NCBI GenBank assembly: GCA_002508315.1
Contig: DAHE01000012.1
Span: forward strand, 55,712-75,480
Length of the DNA: 19,769 bases
Source of the DNA: Thermocladium sp. UBA166
Lineage (GTDB): Archaea > Thermoproteota > Thermoprotei > Thermoproteales > Thermocladiaceae
Direction: 5' to 3'
The position numbers and the translations under genes are program-made. Below, piece after piece: positions 1-7,604 of this stretch (position 1 is its first letter; every line of letters begins with the position of its first letter). The notes below the pieces were generated by a model that was given only the letters and a program-made list of their open reading frames with translations, was not told the origin of the DNA and did no database searches.

Positions 1-380
1 CGTCCATCGCCGAACACGTGCTCTCCCCACGCCGCCGCAGCGGCATCATTGCAGAGAATCACCTGCTTGCCCAGTGCCCCCCGTATCGGCTCCACCACCC
101 TGAACTTCTTGACGCGCCACTTAAGGTTCGGCGCTATCACTACGTTGCCGCTCCTCAAATCAAGCGGGCCAATTGATCCGATCCCCACGGCGGTAGACGC
201 CTCCACTTGATTCCGTGGTAGTTTGTTTCTAATGGATTCAATTATCAGATCAGCAATTGTATTCTCACCCCCTTCAGGGGGCACGGGCACTCGCTCCTTA
301 GCCAAGACACGGCCACCCTCGTCTATCACGCCAACCCTTATGAATGATGCACCTATGTCAACCCCCAAGGCTAGAGCCAT
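1..380 (-). CDS. ROK-family sugar kinase (glucokinase/hexokinase-like), N-terminal part only
   Basis: Reading the minus strand from ATG at 380 gives an open frame of 126 codons that runs off the left edge. The protein starts MALALGVDIGASFIRVGVID, the phosphate-1 loop of ROK/actin-fold sugar kinases. It later has GIGSIGPLD and then ILCNDAAAAAWGEHVFGDG, which matches the ROK 'ND.naaa.GE' sugar-binding stretch with its catalytic aspartate. ROK kinases of about 300 residues phosphorylate glucose or related hexoses with ATP in the cytoplasm, and crenarchaea use them as broad-specificity hexokinases. The zinc-binding CxCGxxGC motif and the rest of the fold lie outside the window, so substrate and integrity cannot be judged. 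The start is supported by a TATA-like box at 401-410, 26 nt upstream, which implies a leaderless mRNA. Confidence 0.85.
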   Translation of the reverse strand, partial: MALALGVDIGASFIRVGVIDEGGRVLAKERVPVPPEGGENTIADLIIESIRNKLPRNQVEASTAVGIGSIGPLDLRSGNVVIAPNLKWRVKKFRVVEPIRGALGKQVILCNDAAAAAWGEHVFGDG

Positions 381-400
381 GCATTAAGGATTCAACGGCG

Positions 401-410
401 GTTTTAAAAT
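401..410 (-). promoter_or_regulatory. TATA box of the ROK kinase gene
   Basis: On the minus strand this reads ATTTTAAAAC, centred 26 nt before the ATG at 380. That is the spacing expected when transcription begins at the start codon. Confidence 0.6.
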
Positions 411-473
411 TAAGCTCCTCGGAATCCCCTCCTACCTCGACGCCGAGCCATGCATTGATAAATCAACGACAAG

Positions 474-493
474 CCTCGCCCTTAAGGGCGAGG
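474..493. repeat. Perfect 20-bp palindrome in the 381-817 gene-free region
   Basis: The sequence CCTCGCCCTTAAGGGCGAGG is perfectly self-complementary (10-bp arms). It resembles the subterminal hairpins of archaeal IS200/IS605 elements, but no transposase is nearby. It could equally be a terminator-like or regulatory hairpin. Confidence 0.6.
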
Positions 494-548
494 AGCCGGT
501 TAGCTTCGGATTGTATTGAAATATTAATTAAGGAATTGAAATACATGA

Positions 549-690
549 TCGCCTCGCTTCACATTGATTGCTCCTCCCCATCATGACGGGGAGGGATCTA
601 TCTAGATGGAATGGGGCAGCCTAATGGTTTAGGCCCCTAGGTCGAGCGGCATCACGCCTCGGAGTCTCTCCTGCTCCTAACAATAAGAAG
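549..690 (+). ncRNA. Possible structured small RNA, or IS200/IS605-derived scar
   Basis: This part of the gene-free stretch 381-817 contains three successive stem-loops. A CCTCCCC/GGGGAGG hairpin with an 8-nt loop lies at 573-594. GCCTAA-TGGT-TTAGGC lies at 619-634 and is lengthened by GGG 614-616 pairing with CCC 635-637. A bulged CGAGCGGC...GCCTCG hairpin lies at about 643-661. An AT-rich TATA-like box (AATATTAA, about 519-526) sits at the right distance to start a transcript near 549, and the pyrimidine- and T-rich run at 706-740 could end it. There is no credible coding frame. The exact ends are guesses. The first hairpin together with the palindrome at 474-493 could alternatively be the two ends of a small non-autonomous IS200/IS605-type element. 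Confidence 0.25.
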
Positions 691-789
691 CTGGCCGGCT
701 TGCATTATTCCCTTTCTGATTTAACTTTTAATTGCTTTCCTTCCAACCACCATCCTTTGTTCCCTAATTGTCTTTACTCCTTAATCATG

Positions 790-797
790 TTTAAAAA
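790..797 (+). promoter_or_regulatory. TATA box of the M20 hydrolase gene
   Basis: TTTAAAAA is centred about 25 nt before the ATG at 818, giving a leaderless transcript. Confidence 0.65.
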
Positions 798-817
798 GGA
801 GTGAAGGAAATTGCATT

Positions 818-1999
818 ATGGACTTAGAAAAGCTGAAGAGAGACGCGTTGGAAATCGAAGAAAAGGTAATTCAAATCAGGAGGAAAATACACGAGAACCC
901 CGAACTGTCCTATAAGGAATACAGCACGGCTAGACTAGTGGCGGACACGCTGAAGGAGTTGGGATTGGAAGTTAAGGAAGGCGTGGGATTGCCCACAGCT
1001 GTTGTAGGAGTCTTGAGGACCCCCAGACCCGGTAAAGTAGTCGCGCTTAGAGCGGACATGGATGCCTTGCCCGTAGAGGAGGCGACGGAGTTGCCTTATA
1101 AGTCAAAGGTAAAGGGAGTAATGCATGCCTGCGGCCACGACACCCACGTCGCAATGCTGCTCGGCGCTGCTATGCTTTTGGCTAAGAACACCGACATGCT
1201 CTCGGGGGAAGTAAGGTTTCTCTTCCAGCCGGCTGAGGAGGACGGGGGGTTAGGCGGTGCTAAGCCCATGATTGAGGCGGGGGCAATGGATGGCGTTGAC
1301 TATGTGTTCGGGCTGCACATCTTCACAAAATACCCCGCTGGAGTGTTTGCTACAAGAAGAGGGCCACTAATGGCTACTCCGGACTCATTCAAGATAACCG
1401 TGCACGGGAAGGGAGGGCACGGTTCCGCCCCCCACGAGACTATCGACCCCATCTACATATCGCTGTTGATCGCAAACGCAATCTACGGCATTCCCTCCAG
1501 GCAGATCGACCCGGTTCAGCCTTTCGTTATCTCCATTACATCGATACACTCCGGAACGAAGGATAACATAATCCCAGACGACGCCATAATGGAGGGAACT
1601 ATAAGGAGCCTTGATGAGGGAGTTAGAAAGAAGGCTTTAAGCCATATGGAGAAAATAGTGAATCACATCTGCGGCATCTACAACGCCGAATGTAAGGTCG
1701 AGTTCATGCACGATGTTTACCCAATCACAGTCAACGACCCGGAGGTCACAGGGGAGGTCATGAAAGTCCTGAGCAGCATCTCCACGGTTGAGGAAACAGA
1801 ACCAGTCCTGGGCGCTGAGGACTTTTCGCGCTTTCTTCAGAAGGCTAGGGGAACCTACGTTTTCCTAGGGACTAGGAACGAGCAAATGGGATGCATCTAC
1901 CCAAACCATAGCTCAAGGTTCTGCGTCGATGAAAGCGTGTTGAAGCTTGGAACGCTGGCTCATGCTGTCCTAGCTATAACTTTCACCAACAAAAAGTAG
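818..1999 (+). CDS. M20-family metallohydrolase (carboxypeptidase / aminoacylase type)
   Basis: This 393-residue cytoplasmic zinc hydrolase belongs to the M20D group (CpsA of Sulfolobus, hippurate hydrolase and N-acyl-amino-acid amidohydrolase relatives). It would cleave N-acyl amino acids or C-terminal residues of short peptides. Visible metal-site motifs are HACGHDTH at residues 103-110, the acidic pair E140-E141 in QPAEED, GLH at 165-167 and a C-terminal GAEDF. The dimerisation (lid) domain is marked by HGKGGHGSAPHETIDP. Length and domain order are normal for the family and no signal peptide is seen. The gene stands alone: it diverges from the ROK kinase and converges on copA, so context does not narrow the substrate. 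Carboxypeptidase versus aminoacylase cannot be decided from sequence. Confidence 0.9.
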   Translation: MDLEKLKRDALEIEEKVIQIRRKIHENPELSYKEYSTARLVADTLKELGLEVKEGVGLPTAVVGVLRTPRPGKVVALRADMDALPVEEATELPYKSKVKGVMHACGHDTHVAMLLGAAMLLAKNTDMLSGEVRFLFQPAEEDGGLGGAKPMIEAGAMDGVDYVFGLHIFTKYPAGVFATRRGPLMATPDSFKITVHGKGGHGSAPHETIDPIYISLLIANAIYGIPSRQIDPVQPFVISITSIHSGTKDNIIPDDAIMEGTIRSLDEGVRKKALSHMEKIVNHICGIYNAECKVEFMHDVYPITVNDPEVTGEVMKVLSSISTVEETEPVLGAEDFSRFLQKARGTYVFLGTRNEQMGCIYPNHSSRFCVDESVLKLGTLAHAVLAITFTNKK

Positions 2000-2056
2000 G
2001 GAATCCGCATTTCGGCACATATCGTAATGGTTGGTCGATGAAGATGAGAAAGCCGC

Positions 2057-2070
2057 TTGAAGCTTCAAGA
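2057..2070. repeat. 14-bp palindrome between convergent genes
   Basis: CTTGAAGCTTCAAG lies in the short gap between the stop of the M20 gene and the stop of copA. It could form a small hairpin in either transcript. A terminator role is only suggested by its place. Confidence 0.3.
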
Positions 2071-2141
2071 TCAATTAACAAACGGCCCGGTTCTTCCCTT
2101 CCCTTCCCAATAAGTAGCGGTTCATTTTGCCGGGCTTGCCG

Positions 2142-4538
2142 TCACGCGCGCATAAGCCTCAGCGAGTTGAGCGTCACGGATATGCTGCTCATAGCCATCG
2201 CTATCGACGCGAATTCGGGCCTTATCATAATGCCAAACACGCCGGCGGCAAGCGGTATCAGGGCGGCGTTGTAGATGAAGGCATAGGCTATGTTAAACCT
2301 TATGTTGGACATGGTCTTCCTAGCGATATCGTGGAGTCGAATTACCTGCCTCAAATCGTTTCTCACCAGTATTACGTCGCCGGCCTCCTTGGCTATATCG
2401 GTTCCGCCTCCCATGGCTATGCCGACGTCGGCCATTCCAAGCGCCGGAGCATCATTAGTGCCGTCCCCTACCATGGCCAGAAATCCACTCGATAAGCTCC
2501 TCCTCAACTCGTGAACCAAGTCCCCCTTCTCCGCCGGCATCACGCCGCTGTAGAACTCCTCAATGCCCAACTCGCTGGCCACGCTTCGCGCGGGTCCCTC
2601 GGAGTCCCCCGTCACGATTATTGGCTTAATTCCATTTCTCTTCAGCCAATCAATCAATTCACGCGCCTCCGGTCTCACTGAGTCCCTCAACTCTATGAAT
2701 CCCAGCAACTCATCATTTAGCACCACATAAACCAAGGTTCCCGGCCTCCCCTTGGCGATCGCCTCCACGCTAGGCGGCAGTTCCAGTCCCATGCCCTTGA
2801 CCACCGCCTCATTGCCCACCGCCACAGTGTTTCCATCTATGTCTGCCACAATGCCCCCATCCACCACGTCCACGGACGCCGGCCTGCGAATCTCCAAGCC
2901 CAATCTCCTGGCCTCCGCAATTATGGCGGCGGCGATTGGGTGATTGGAGGCAGTCTCCGCCGACGCTGCCCACTTTATGACATCGACGCCGCCGCGTGCA
3001 TCGTACACGTAGCTCACCGCTGGCTTGCCTGTGGTGAGCGTGCCCGTCTTGTCGAGGACCATGACCTTAACCCGAGGCATCCTCTCGAGCGCCTCCGCAT
3101 TTCTAATCAGTATGCCCAACGATGCTGACCGACCCATGCTTACCATTATGCTGAGCGGCGTGGCCAGGCCAAGGGCGCACGGGCAGGCCACCACTAAAAC
3201 GGAGGCCATGTATATAATCGCGATGGGCGGTGGGGCCTGCATCGCGAATAACCACGTGATTAAGGTGATTACTGCAATCGAGATGACTGTCCACGAGAAG
3301 TAACCGGATACCTTGTCTATTAGGGACTGAATAGGTAGGCGAGATGATTGGGCCTGCCTCACCAATTTCCGTATCTGCGACATGAATGAATACTTGCCAG
3401 TCCTCGTGGCCCTGATGACTAAATAGCCGTTCAGCAACCTGGATCCGCCGATCACGGCATCGCCTATTCCCCTCCTCACCGGCGTCGATTCGCCGCTTAT
3501 CGCCGATTCATCGATTAAGCCCTCGCCTTGATCCACTACGCCGTCCACGGGCACGGTCTCGCCTGCGGCCACCATAACCTTGTCCCCCGGCTCCACGTCG
3601 GCCACCGGCACCTCCCTACCATCCACTAGCCTAGCGGTTAATCGCGATGAGCCCAGCTTCCCTATCGATTCACGGGCTTTCCACTTCATTTTCGCCTCAA
3701 CGTACTTTCCAATCAATATGAAAGTTATGATCGCTGATGAATCGAAGAACGTGGCCGAGGCGAGGGAGCGGGCCAGTAAGTATACGCTGAGGAGGTAAGC
3801 GCTGAGGGAGCCGAGGGTGACTAGAACATCCATGTTGGCCGCGCCATGCCTCAACGCGAATGCGGCGCCCCTCATGAACCTCCACCCGGAGTAGAACTGA
3901 ATCGGAGTGGCCAGAATCAATCCAATCAAGTTGTACTGTTCATTACCAAGCAAGCCCAGGTAATTCAACGATGCAGCAACGAATAGTGCGGCGGTGAGGG
4001 GCAATGCTATAATTAGCCTAATCCTTATGTCGTTTAGATCAATCAAGGCGGCCTTCTCATCGATGTCCGCCTCATCATAGCTGGACACTGCCACCACATC
4101 CAGTCCCATCCCTCTCAACTCCTCGGCCAGCTCTCTCGGCTCCACCTCGAGGGGGTTATAAGTAACCAGCGCCTGATTGAGGCCCGGGTTAATCCTTACC
4201 TTGAATACTCCGTCTATCTTGGACGCCGCGGACTCTATTAATCTAGCATTGTCGGCCTCCAGATGCTTGAGCGATATTACAGCATCCTCCCTGTATATAT
4301 CGTACCCAACCGCTTGAACTGCCTTTAACAATTCGCTCCTGTCGAATCCATCGCCTACCGACACGCGGGCCTCATTCGAGGCAGCGCTGACGTCCACCGA
4401 TAATACCCCCCTCACCGACCTAATGGCTTTCTGCACCGTTAGGCTGCAGGATGCGCAGTGCATGCCTATTATTCTGAACGAGACTTCCCTGCCGCTCTCC
4501 CCGCTTAGCTTCACCTTAACCTCAGGCAAATCGCTCAT
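2142..4538 (-). CDS. copA: Cu(I)-exporting P1B-type ATPase CopA
   Basis: This 798-residue membrane pump couples ATP hydrolysis to export of cuprous ion. The N-terminal heavy-metal-associated domain carries GMHCASC (C28, C31). A second HMA-like domain at about residues 85-150 has lost its CxxC pair. Eight membrane helices follow, with the actuator SGES at 348-351, the transmembrane copper site CPC at 452-454, the phosphorylated aspartate D496 in DKTGTLTTG, the SNHP signature (H533-P534) and GDGTNDAPALG in the hinge. The late-helix signatures YN and MAMSS mark the Cu(I) subclass rather than Zn or Cd pumps. The ATG at 4538 lies 23 nt after the stop of the TRASH gene copM, so the two are very probably one transcript, facing away from the copT regulator. 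Confidence 0.96.
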   Translation of the reverse strand: MSDLPEVKVKLSGESGREVSFRIIGMHCASCSLTVQKAIRSVRGVLSVDVSAASNEARVSVGDGFDRSELLKAVQAVGYDIYREDAVISLKHLEADNARLIESAASKIDGVFKVRINPGLNQALVTYNPLEVEPRELAEELRGMGLDVVAVSSYDEADIDEKAALIDLNDIRIRLIIALPLTAALFVAASLNYLGLLGNEQYNLIGLILATPIQFYSGWRFMRGAAFALRHGAANMDVLVTLGSLSAYLLSVYLLARSLASATFFDSSAIITFILIGKYVEAKMKWKARESIGKLGSSRLTARLVDGREVPVADVEPGDKVMVAAGETVPVDGVVDQGEGLIDESAISGESTPVRRGIGDAVIGGSRLLNGYLVIRATRTGKYSFMSQIRKLVRQAQSSRLPIQSLIDKVSGYFSWTVISIAVITLITWLFAMQAPPPIAIIYMASVLVVACPCALGLATPLSIMVSMGRSASLGILIRNAEALERMPRVKVMVLDKTGTLTTGKPAVSYVYDARGGVDVIKWAASAETASNHPIAAAIIAEARRLGLEIRRPASVDVVDGGIVADIDGNTVAVGNEAVVKGMGLELPPSVEAIAKGRPGTLVYVVLNDELLGFIELRDSVRPEARELIDWLKRNGIKPIIVTGDSEGPARSVASELGIEEFYSGVMPAEKGDLVHELRRSLSSGFLAMVGDGTNDAPALGMADVGIAMGGGTDIAKEAGDVILVRNDLRQVIRLHDIARKTMSNIRFNIAYAFIYNAALIPLAAGVFGIMIRPEFASIAMAMSSISVTLNSLRLMRA

Positions 4539-4561
4539 TCCAGTGGTCGCCCCCGCAATGA

Positions 4562-4732
4562 TTACATGGGCTCAACGTTTCCGCTCAAGTACTTCTCCGG
4601 GTCCGAGTCGAACTTGCGCTTGCAGGACTCAGAGCAGAAATAATATACCCTCCCCCTGTAAAGCGATTTGAATCGAGTGGTCGGCTCCACAGTCATACCG
4701 CAAACCGGATCCTTGTTTTCCACATGCTCCAT
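4562..4732 (-). CDS. copM: CopM-like TRASH/YHS-domain copper metallochaperone (56 aa)
   Basis: The minus-strand frame from ATG 4732 to TAA 4562-4564 encodes 56 residues starting MEHVENKDPVCGMTVEP. Nearly the whole protein is one TRASH/YHS domain: C11 in DPVCGM, then C33 and C37 in YYFCSESC, which gives C-x21-C-x3-C. In Sulfolobus the matching gene of the cop cluster (called copM, or copT in another naming) encodes a small cytoplasmic copper carrier that feeds the regulator or pump. It lies 23 nt upstream of copA in the same direction and 110 nt from the divergent regulator. A TATA-like AGATATCT 26 nt upstream supports this start. It is easy to miss because it is so short. Confidence 0.88.
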   Translation of the reverse strand: MEHVENKDPVCGMTVEPTTRFKSLYRGRVYYFCSESCKRKFDSDPEKYLSGNVEPM

Positions 4733-4753
4733 GGTATGCCAGAAGCGCGACGT

Positions 4754-4762
4754 TAGATATCT
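4754..4762 (-). promoter_or_regulatory. Probable promoter of copM-copA
   Basis: A TATA-like AGATATCT is centred at about 4758, 26 nt before the copM ATG at 4732. The intergenic stretch 4733-4842 therefore holds two divergent promoters, a natural place for copper-responsive control. Confidence 0.45.
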
Positions 4763-4813
4763 CTTTCTCGGCGCACTCCGCTCTCTCTATCCATACTAAA
4801 AGTTAGCGAATCG

Positions 4814-4822
4814 GTTTTTAAC
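4814..4822 (+). promoter_or_regulatory. TATA box of the copT regulator gene
   Basis: GTTTTTAAC is centred about 25 nt before the ATG at 4843, implying a leaderless message. Confidence 0.6.
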
Positions 4823-4823
4823 T

Positions 4824-4840
4824 AGCCCCTACCTGGGGCT
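4824..4840. promoter_or_regulatory. Inverted repeat between TATA box and start of copT (candidate operator)
   Basis: AGCCCC-TACCT-GGGGCT is a perfect 6-bp inverted repeat with a 5-bp spacer, placed between the TATA box and the start codon of copT. A dimeric regulator bound here would block initiation, so autoregulation by CopT is plausible. That is inferred from position and symmetry only. Confidence 0.4.
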
Positions 4841-4842
4841 CT

Positions 4843-5394
4843 ATGCATGAGGGACTAAGCGAGGTTGAGTATAGGGTATTAAATGAGCTCATCCACGATT
4901 CAAGCGAGCCAGCCGCTCGCTTGGCGAAGAAGCTTGGCTTATCACGCAACACCGTGTCCAGGGCGATAAGGAATTTAGTGAAGCGGGGCGTGATAAGGAG
5001 GTTCACCGTGGATGTGAGCGAGGAGTACAGCGGAGGCAGCGTCGTGGCTTTAGTAATGAGCGGGAAACCCGCTAATCTGGAGCGCTTTACTGAAGTGTAC
5101 GAGTTAATAGATGGTAAGTTCCTGGGAATAGCTAAGGTTGCCGACATGAGTGAATTGGAGTCCCTGATCAAGGAAAACGGGGCAGTGCAGGTTCAATTCT
5201 TCATATCTAACAAAAGGATTTGGAGAAGCGGCTCGATCAGCGTCAGCCCAAGCGAGCTGCATTGCGATTACTGCGGGGGGTTGATCAAGGGGGAACCGCT
5301 AACTGCTAGGTACCATAACAGGACTTACTATTTTTGCTGCAATAATTGCCTCGGCGACTTCAAGAAGAAGCAGAGAAGCCCAGCGCCTAATTGA
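4843..5394 (+). CDS. copT: CopT-like copper-responsive transcription regulator (Lrp-type HTH plus TRASH domain)
   Basis: This 183-residue protein has an AsnC/Lrp-like winged helix at about residues 6-52 (LAKKLGLSRNTVSRAIRNLV is the recognition part), a middle ligand or dimer domain, and a C-terminal TRASH domain. The TRASH cysteines are C141 and C144 in HCDYCGG, then C165-C166 and C169 in YYFCCNNC, so C144-x20-C165-x3-C169 fits the TRASH pattern. Proteins of this build in Sulfolobus bind the cop promoter and lose DNA affinity, or switch to activation, when copper binds. The gene diverges from copM-copA across 110 bp, the classic arrangement. Naming in the literature is inconsistent (copT versus copR for the regulator). 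The copper assignment rests on the neighbours as well as the TRASH domain. Confidence 0.9.
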   Translation: MHEGLSEVEYRVLNELIHDSSEPAARLAKKLGLSRNTVSRAIRNLVKRGVIRRFTVDVSEEYSGGSVVALVMSGKPANLERFTEVYELIDGKFLGIAKVADMSELESLIKENGAVQVQFFISNKRIWRSGSISVSPSELHCDYCGGLIKGEPLTARYHNRTYYFCCNNCLGDFKKKQRSPAPN

Positions 5395-5481
5395 GCCCAT
5401 CAATGGAGGCGCGTCGCCGCATTGAGCCGTCGCTTCAACACGCCGCTAGCGCGCCCTCATCATCGAACATAATGGTGGGGC

Positions 5482-6603
5482 TCATCCCCATTCACGGCTC
5501 TTAGCCCTCATAACGCGCGGACCTCCGTGGCTGATCCTATTTATTACGGGCCTTGTCTTGGTCATTTGAGCGGCCCTGATCACTACATCGACGTCGTCGT
5601 CCGTGGCAAGCGTCACCGCCCTCCCTCCCCTATTTAGCCTAGCTGTCCTGCCTATCCTATGTATGTACGTCTCGGGATCTTGGGGCACGTCGAAGTTTAT
5701 TATCGTGTTCACATCAAGTATATCTATCCCCCTGGACACCAGGTCCGTGGCTATCAAAACCTTACCCCTCTCCCTGAACTCATCCATCACCCTCTCCCTC
5801 ACGCGTTGATCCACCCCACCGTGGGTATAGAACACGCCGCTCAATCTCCTCCTTAACTGCCTATGAAGCGCATCCGCCCTTTTCCTGGTGTTGGTGAATA
5901 TTATTGTCTTTCCGTTGATTTCCTTCACTACTAGATCCATTTTCTCGTCCCAGTCCCCCGACACCACGTAAACCACTTGCTCTATCTGGGGCACGTCATA
6001 TTCATCTCCCACTCCTATGAATTTGGCGCCAGGCATGAAGCTCGTTATCAATGACTTGACCTCCGGGGGAACCGTGGCAGAGGCCATTATCGTCTGCCTC
6101 CTATTGGCGGAAAGGGATAGTATTGTCTTTACGTCGTCTATAAAGCCCATATCCAGCATCCTGTCCACCTCATCTATCACGAGGAACTTAACCCTGCCCA
6201 AGTCAACGCTGCCCCTCCTAACCATGTCGAGCATCCTGCCTGGAGTGGCGAAAATGAACGCGGCGGACCGCAAGCCCCTCTCCTGTCCCTGGTATCCCAC
6301 GCCTCCATAAACCAGGACCTTCCCGTAGCCTAGGTACTTGTTGAATGCATCGAATTGATCCGCTATTTGCCTGATCAATTCCCTAGTGGGCGCCAGCACC
6401 AGGACCTCGCCCACCCGCCCCTCAACGGAGTTCATTATGGGGAGGAGGTAAGCGGCGGTCTTGCCGCTCCCAGTCCTAGCCCTCAGCACAGCGTCCCCGC
6501 CCCTCATTAGGTGGGGTAACGATGCGCTTTGAATATCCGTTGGTTCTTTGAAGCCTGCATCAAGCAAGGCATTCGCCAATTCCGAACGTAGTGATTGGAA
6601 CAT
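5482..6603 (-). CDS. DEAD-box family ATP-dependent RNA helicase
   Basis: This superfamily 2 RNA helicase of about 373 residues is essentially the bare two-RecA-domain core. Numbered from ATG 6603 it shows the Q motif (EPTDIQ, with an aromatic F upstream), Walker A ARTGSGKT at 42-49, PTREL (motif Ia), VIDEVDRML (motif II, DEVD rather than DEAD, about 144-147), SAT (motif III), IIFTNTRKRAD (motif IV), ATDLVSRGID (motif V) and HRIGRTAR (motif VI). It would unwind structured RNA in ribosome assembly or mRNA turnover. A GTG at 6636 would add 11 residues, but it lies only a few bases from the TATA box (TTTATAAA, centre 6643), so the ATG at 6603 is preferred, with a leader of about 14 nt. Confidence 0.93.
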   Translation of the reverse strand: MFQSLRSELANALLDAGFKEPTDIQSASLPHLMRGGDAVLRARTGSGKTAAYLLPIMNSVEGRVGEVLVLAPTRELIRQIADQFDAFNKYLGYGKVLVYGGVGYQGQERGLRSAAFIFATPGRMLDMVRRGSVDLGRVKFLVIDEVDRMLDMGFIDDVKTILSLSANRRQTIMASATVPPEVKSLITSFMPGAKFIGVGDEYDVPQIEQVVYVVSGDWDEKMDLVVKEINGKTIIFTNTRKRADALHRQLRRRLSGVFYTHGGVDQRVRERVMDEFRERGKVLIATDLVSRGIDILDVNTIINFDVPQDPETYIHRIGRTARLNRGGRAVTLATDDDVDVVIRAAQMTKTRPVINRISHGGPRVMRAKSREWG

Positions 6604-6638
6604 CTTTCCATCAAACTTGACCACCCATCGTTCCACGT

Positions 6639-6647
6639 TTTATAAAT
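6639..6647 (-). promoter_or_regulatory. TATA box of the helicase gene
   Basis: The minus strand reads ATTTATAAA, centred 40 nt before the ATG at 6603. It argues against the more upstream GTG at 6636 as the start. Confidence 0.55.
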
Positions 6648-6791
6648 GTTTCGTAAAACCCCGAAGCCCCACGCGGGGGAGATGCGGTCCAACGCCTCTA
6701 ATCCAGTAATAATATTGAAACGTATAGAGGGCTTCACGGCATGATAAAAACACCGGGCCTCTATTGAATCGATGAAGCAATGCGTGGGTGC

Positions 6792-7529
6792 TTACTGAGT
6801 GCTTCCGCGCTCCTCCTTTATCTTATCTATGAGCGCCTTGATCTCATCTGTGTTGAGCTTTCTATACTTCCTCGTAGCAGTCTCTATCGTTCCCATCTCT
6901 ATCCTATCCACTTCCAGGGACTCCACAACCAGGCTAAGCGCCTTAACGGCGAGCTTGGTGCACTCGCCTATATCCATGTCGTACGTGTAGTTCTTCTCCA
7001 AGTAATCCAGTATCGCGGAGGAACTATTCCCCAGCGCCGTGGCGTAGTACCCGAAGTAAATACCGCCTGGATCTGTTTGGAACAGCATTGGCCCGTGATT
7101 ATCAACTCCACCCACTATCAACGCGGCCCCGAACGGCCTCACGCCGCCATGTTGAGTATATACCTGCTTTAGATCGCTTATCTTCTTGGTGACGTACTCC
7201 ACCTCCGCCGGCTCATCGAATAGCAACCTATACGTCTGGGCCTGCTCCCTGGCGTAGTCTATCAATATCCTGGCGTCCGCGTGGAGGCCGGATGGCGCTA
7301 TGCCGATGTGCTCGTCTATCATGTATACCTTATCTATGCTGGAGAGGTCTATGAGGGGGCTCATTTTCCGCTTCTCCGCGGCCAGCACAACTCCCCCCTT
7401 GCACTTTATCCCCAGGGTGGCCCATCCCCTCTTCACCGCCTCCCCGGCGTACCTGACCTGGTATAATTCGCCCTCCGGGCTAAATATCGTTATAGCCCTA
7501 TCGTACCCAGCCATCTGTGGCGAAAACAT
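6792..7529 (-). CDS. psmA: Proteasome subunit alpha
   Basis: This alpha-ring subunit of the archaeal 20S proteasome is about 245 residues, the usual length. The family signature is near the N-terminus: GYDRAITIFSPEGELYQVRYA, the gate-forming extension followed by helix H0. The later GVRPFGAALIVGGVD and GYYATALGNSS segments are also typical. Alpha subunits are not proteolytic: they form the outer rings, gate substrate entry and dock ATPases such as PAN. No beta subunit or regulatory ATPase lies in the window. The start is taken as ATG 7529. A TTG at 7538 would add three residues and sits 25 nt from the TATA box, so a leaderless TTG start cannot be excluded. Confidence 0.96.
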   Translation of the reverse strand: MFSPQMAGYDRAITIFSPEGELYQVRYAGEAVKRGWATLGIKCKGGVVLAAEKRKMSPLIDLSSIDKVYMIDEHIGIAPSGLHADARILIDYAREQAQTYRLLFDEPAEVEYVTKKISDLKQVYTQHGGVRPFGAALIVGGVDNHGPMLFQTDPGGIYFGYYATALGNSSSAILDYLEKNYTYDMDIGECTKLAVKALSLVVESLEVDRIEMGTIETATRKYRKLNTDEIKALIDKIKEERGSTQ

Positions 7530-7558
7530 TTCTATCAAGGGGTCGCGGTTACATTGGG

Positions 7559-7566
7559 TTTTTTAA
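7559..7566 (-). promoter_or_regulatory. TATA box of psmA
   Basis: The minus strand reads TTAAAAAA, centred about 25 nt from TTG 7538 and 34 nt from ATG 7529. It shows that psmA has its own promoter and is not only read through from the ligase gene. Confidence 0.5.
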
Positions 7567-7604
7567 CGTTTCTCAGCAACCCTATCACGGCGACGAACCC
7601 ATGA

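Noticed and set aside
344..586. An 80-codon plus-strand frame spanning the ROK kinase start and the gene-free region
   Set aside because: It crosses a TATA box and a 20-bp palindrome, has no recognisable domain, and overlaps the kinase N-terminus on the other strand.
4818..5171. A 117-codon minus-strand frame over copT
   Set aside because: It is antisense to the HTH-TRASH regulator with no motif of its own, and it overlaps the copT promoter.
6741..6798. Possible C/D box guide RNA (ATGATAA, CGATGA, CTGA) before the end of psmA
   Set aside because: The C and C' boxes each have a mismatch, the D' box is unclear, the spacers (16 and 19 nt) are longer than usual, and the last box overlaps the psmA stop region.
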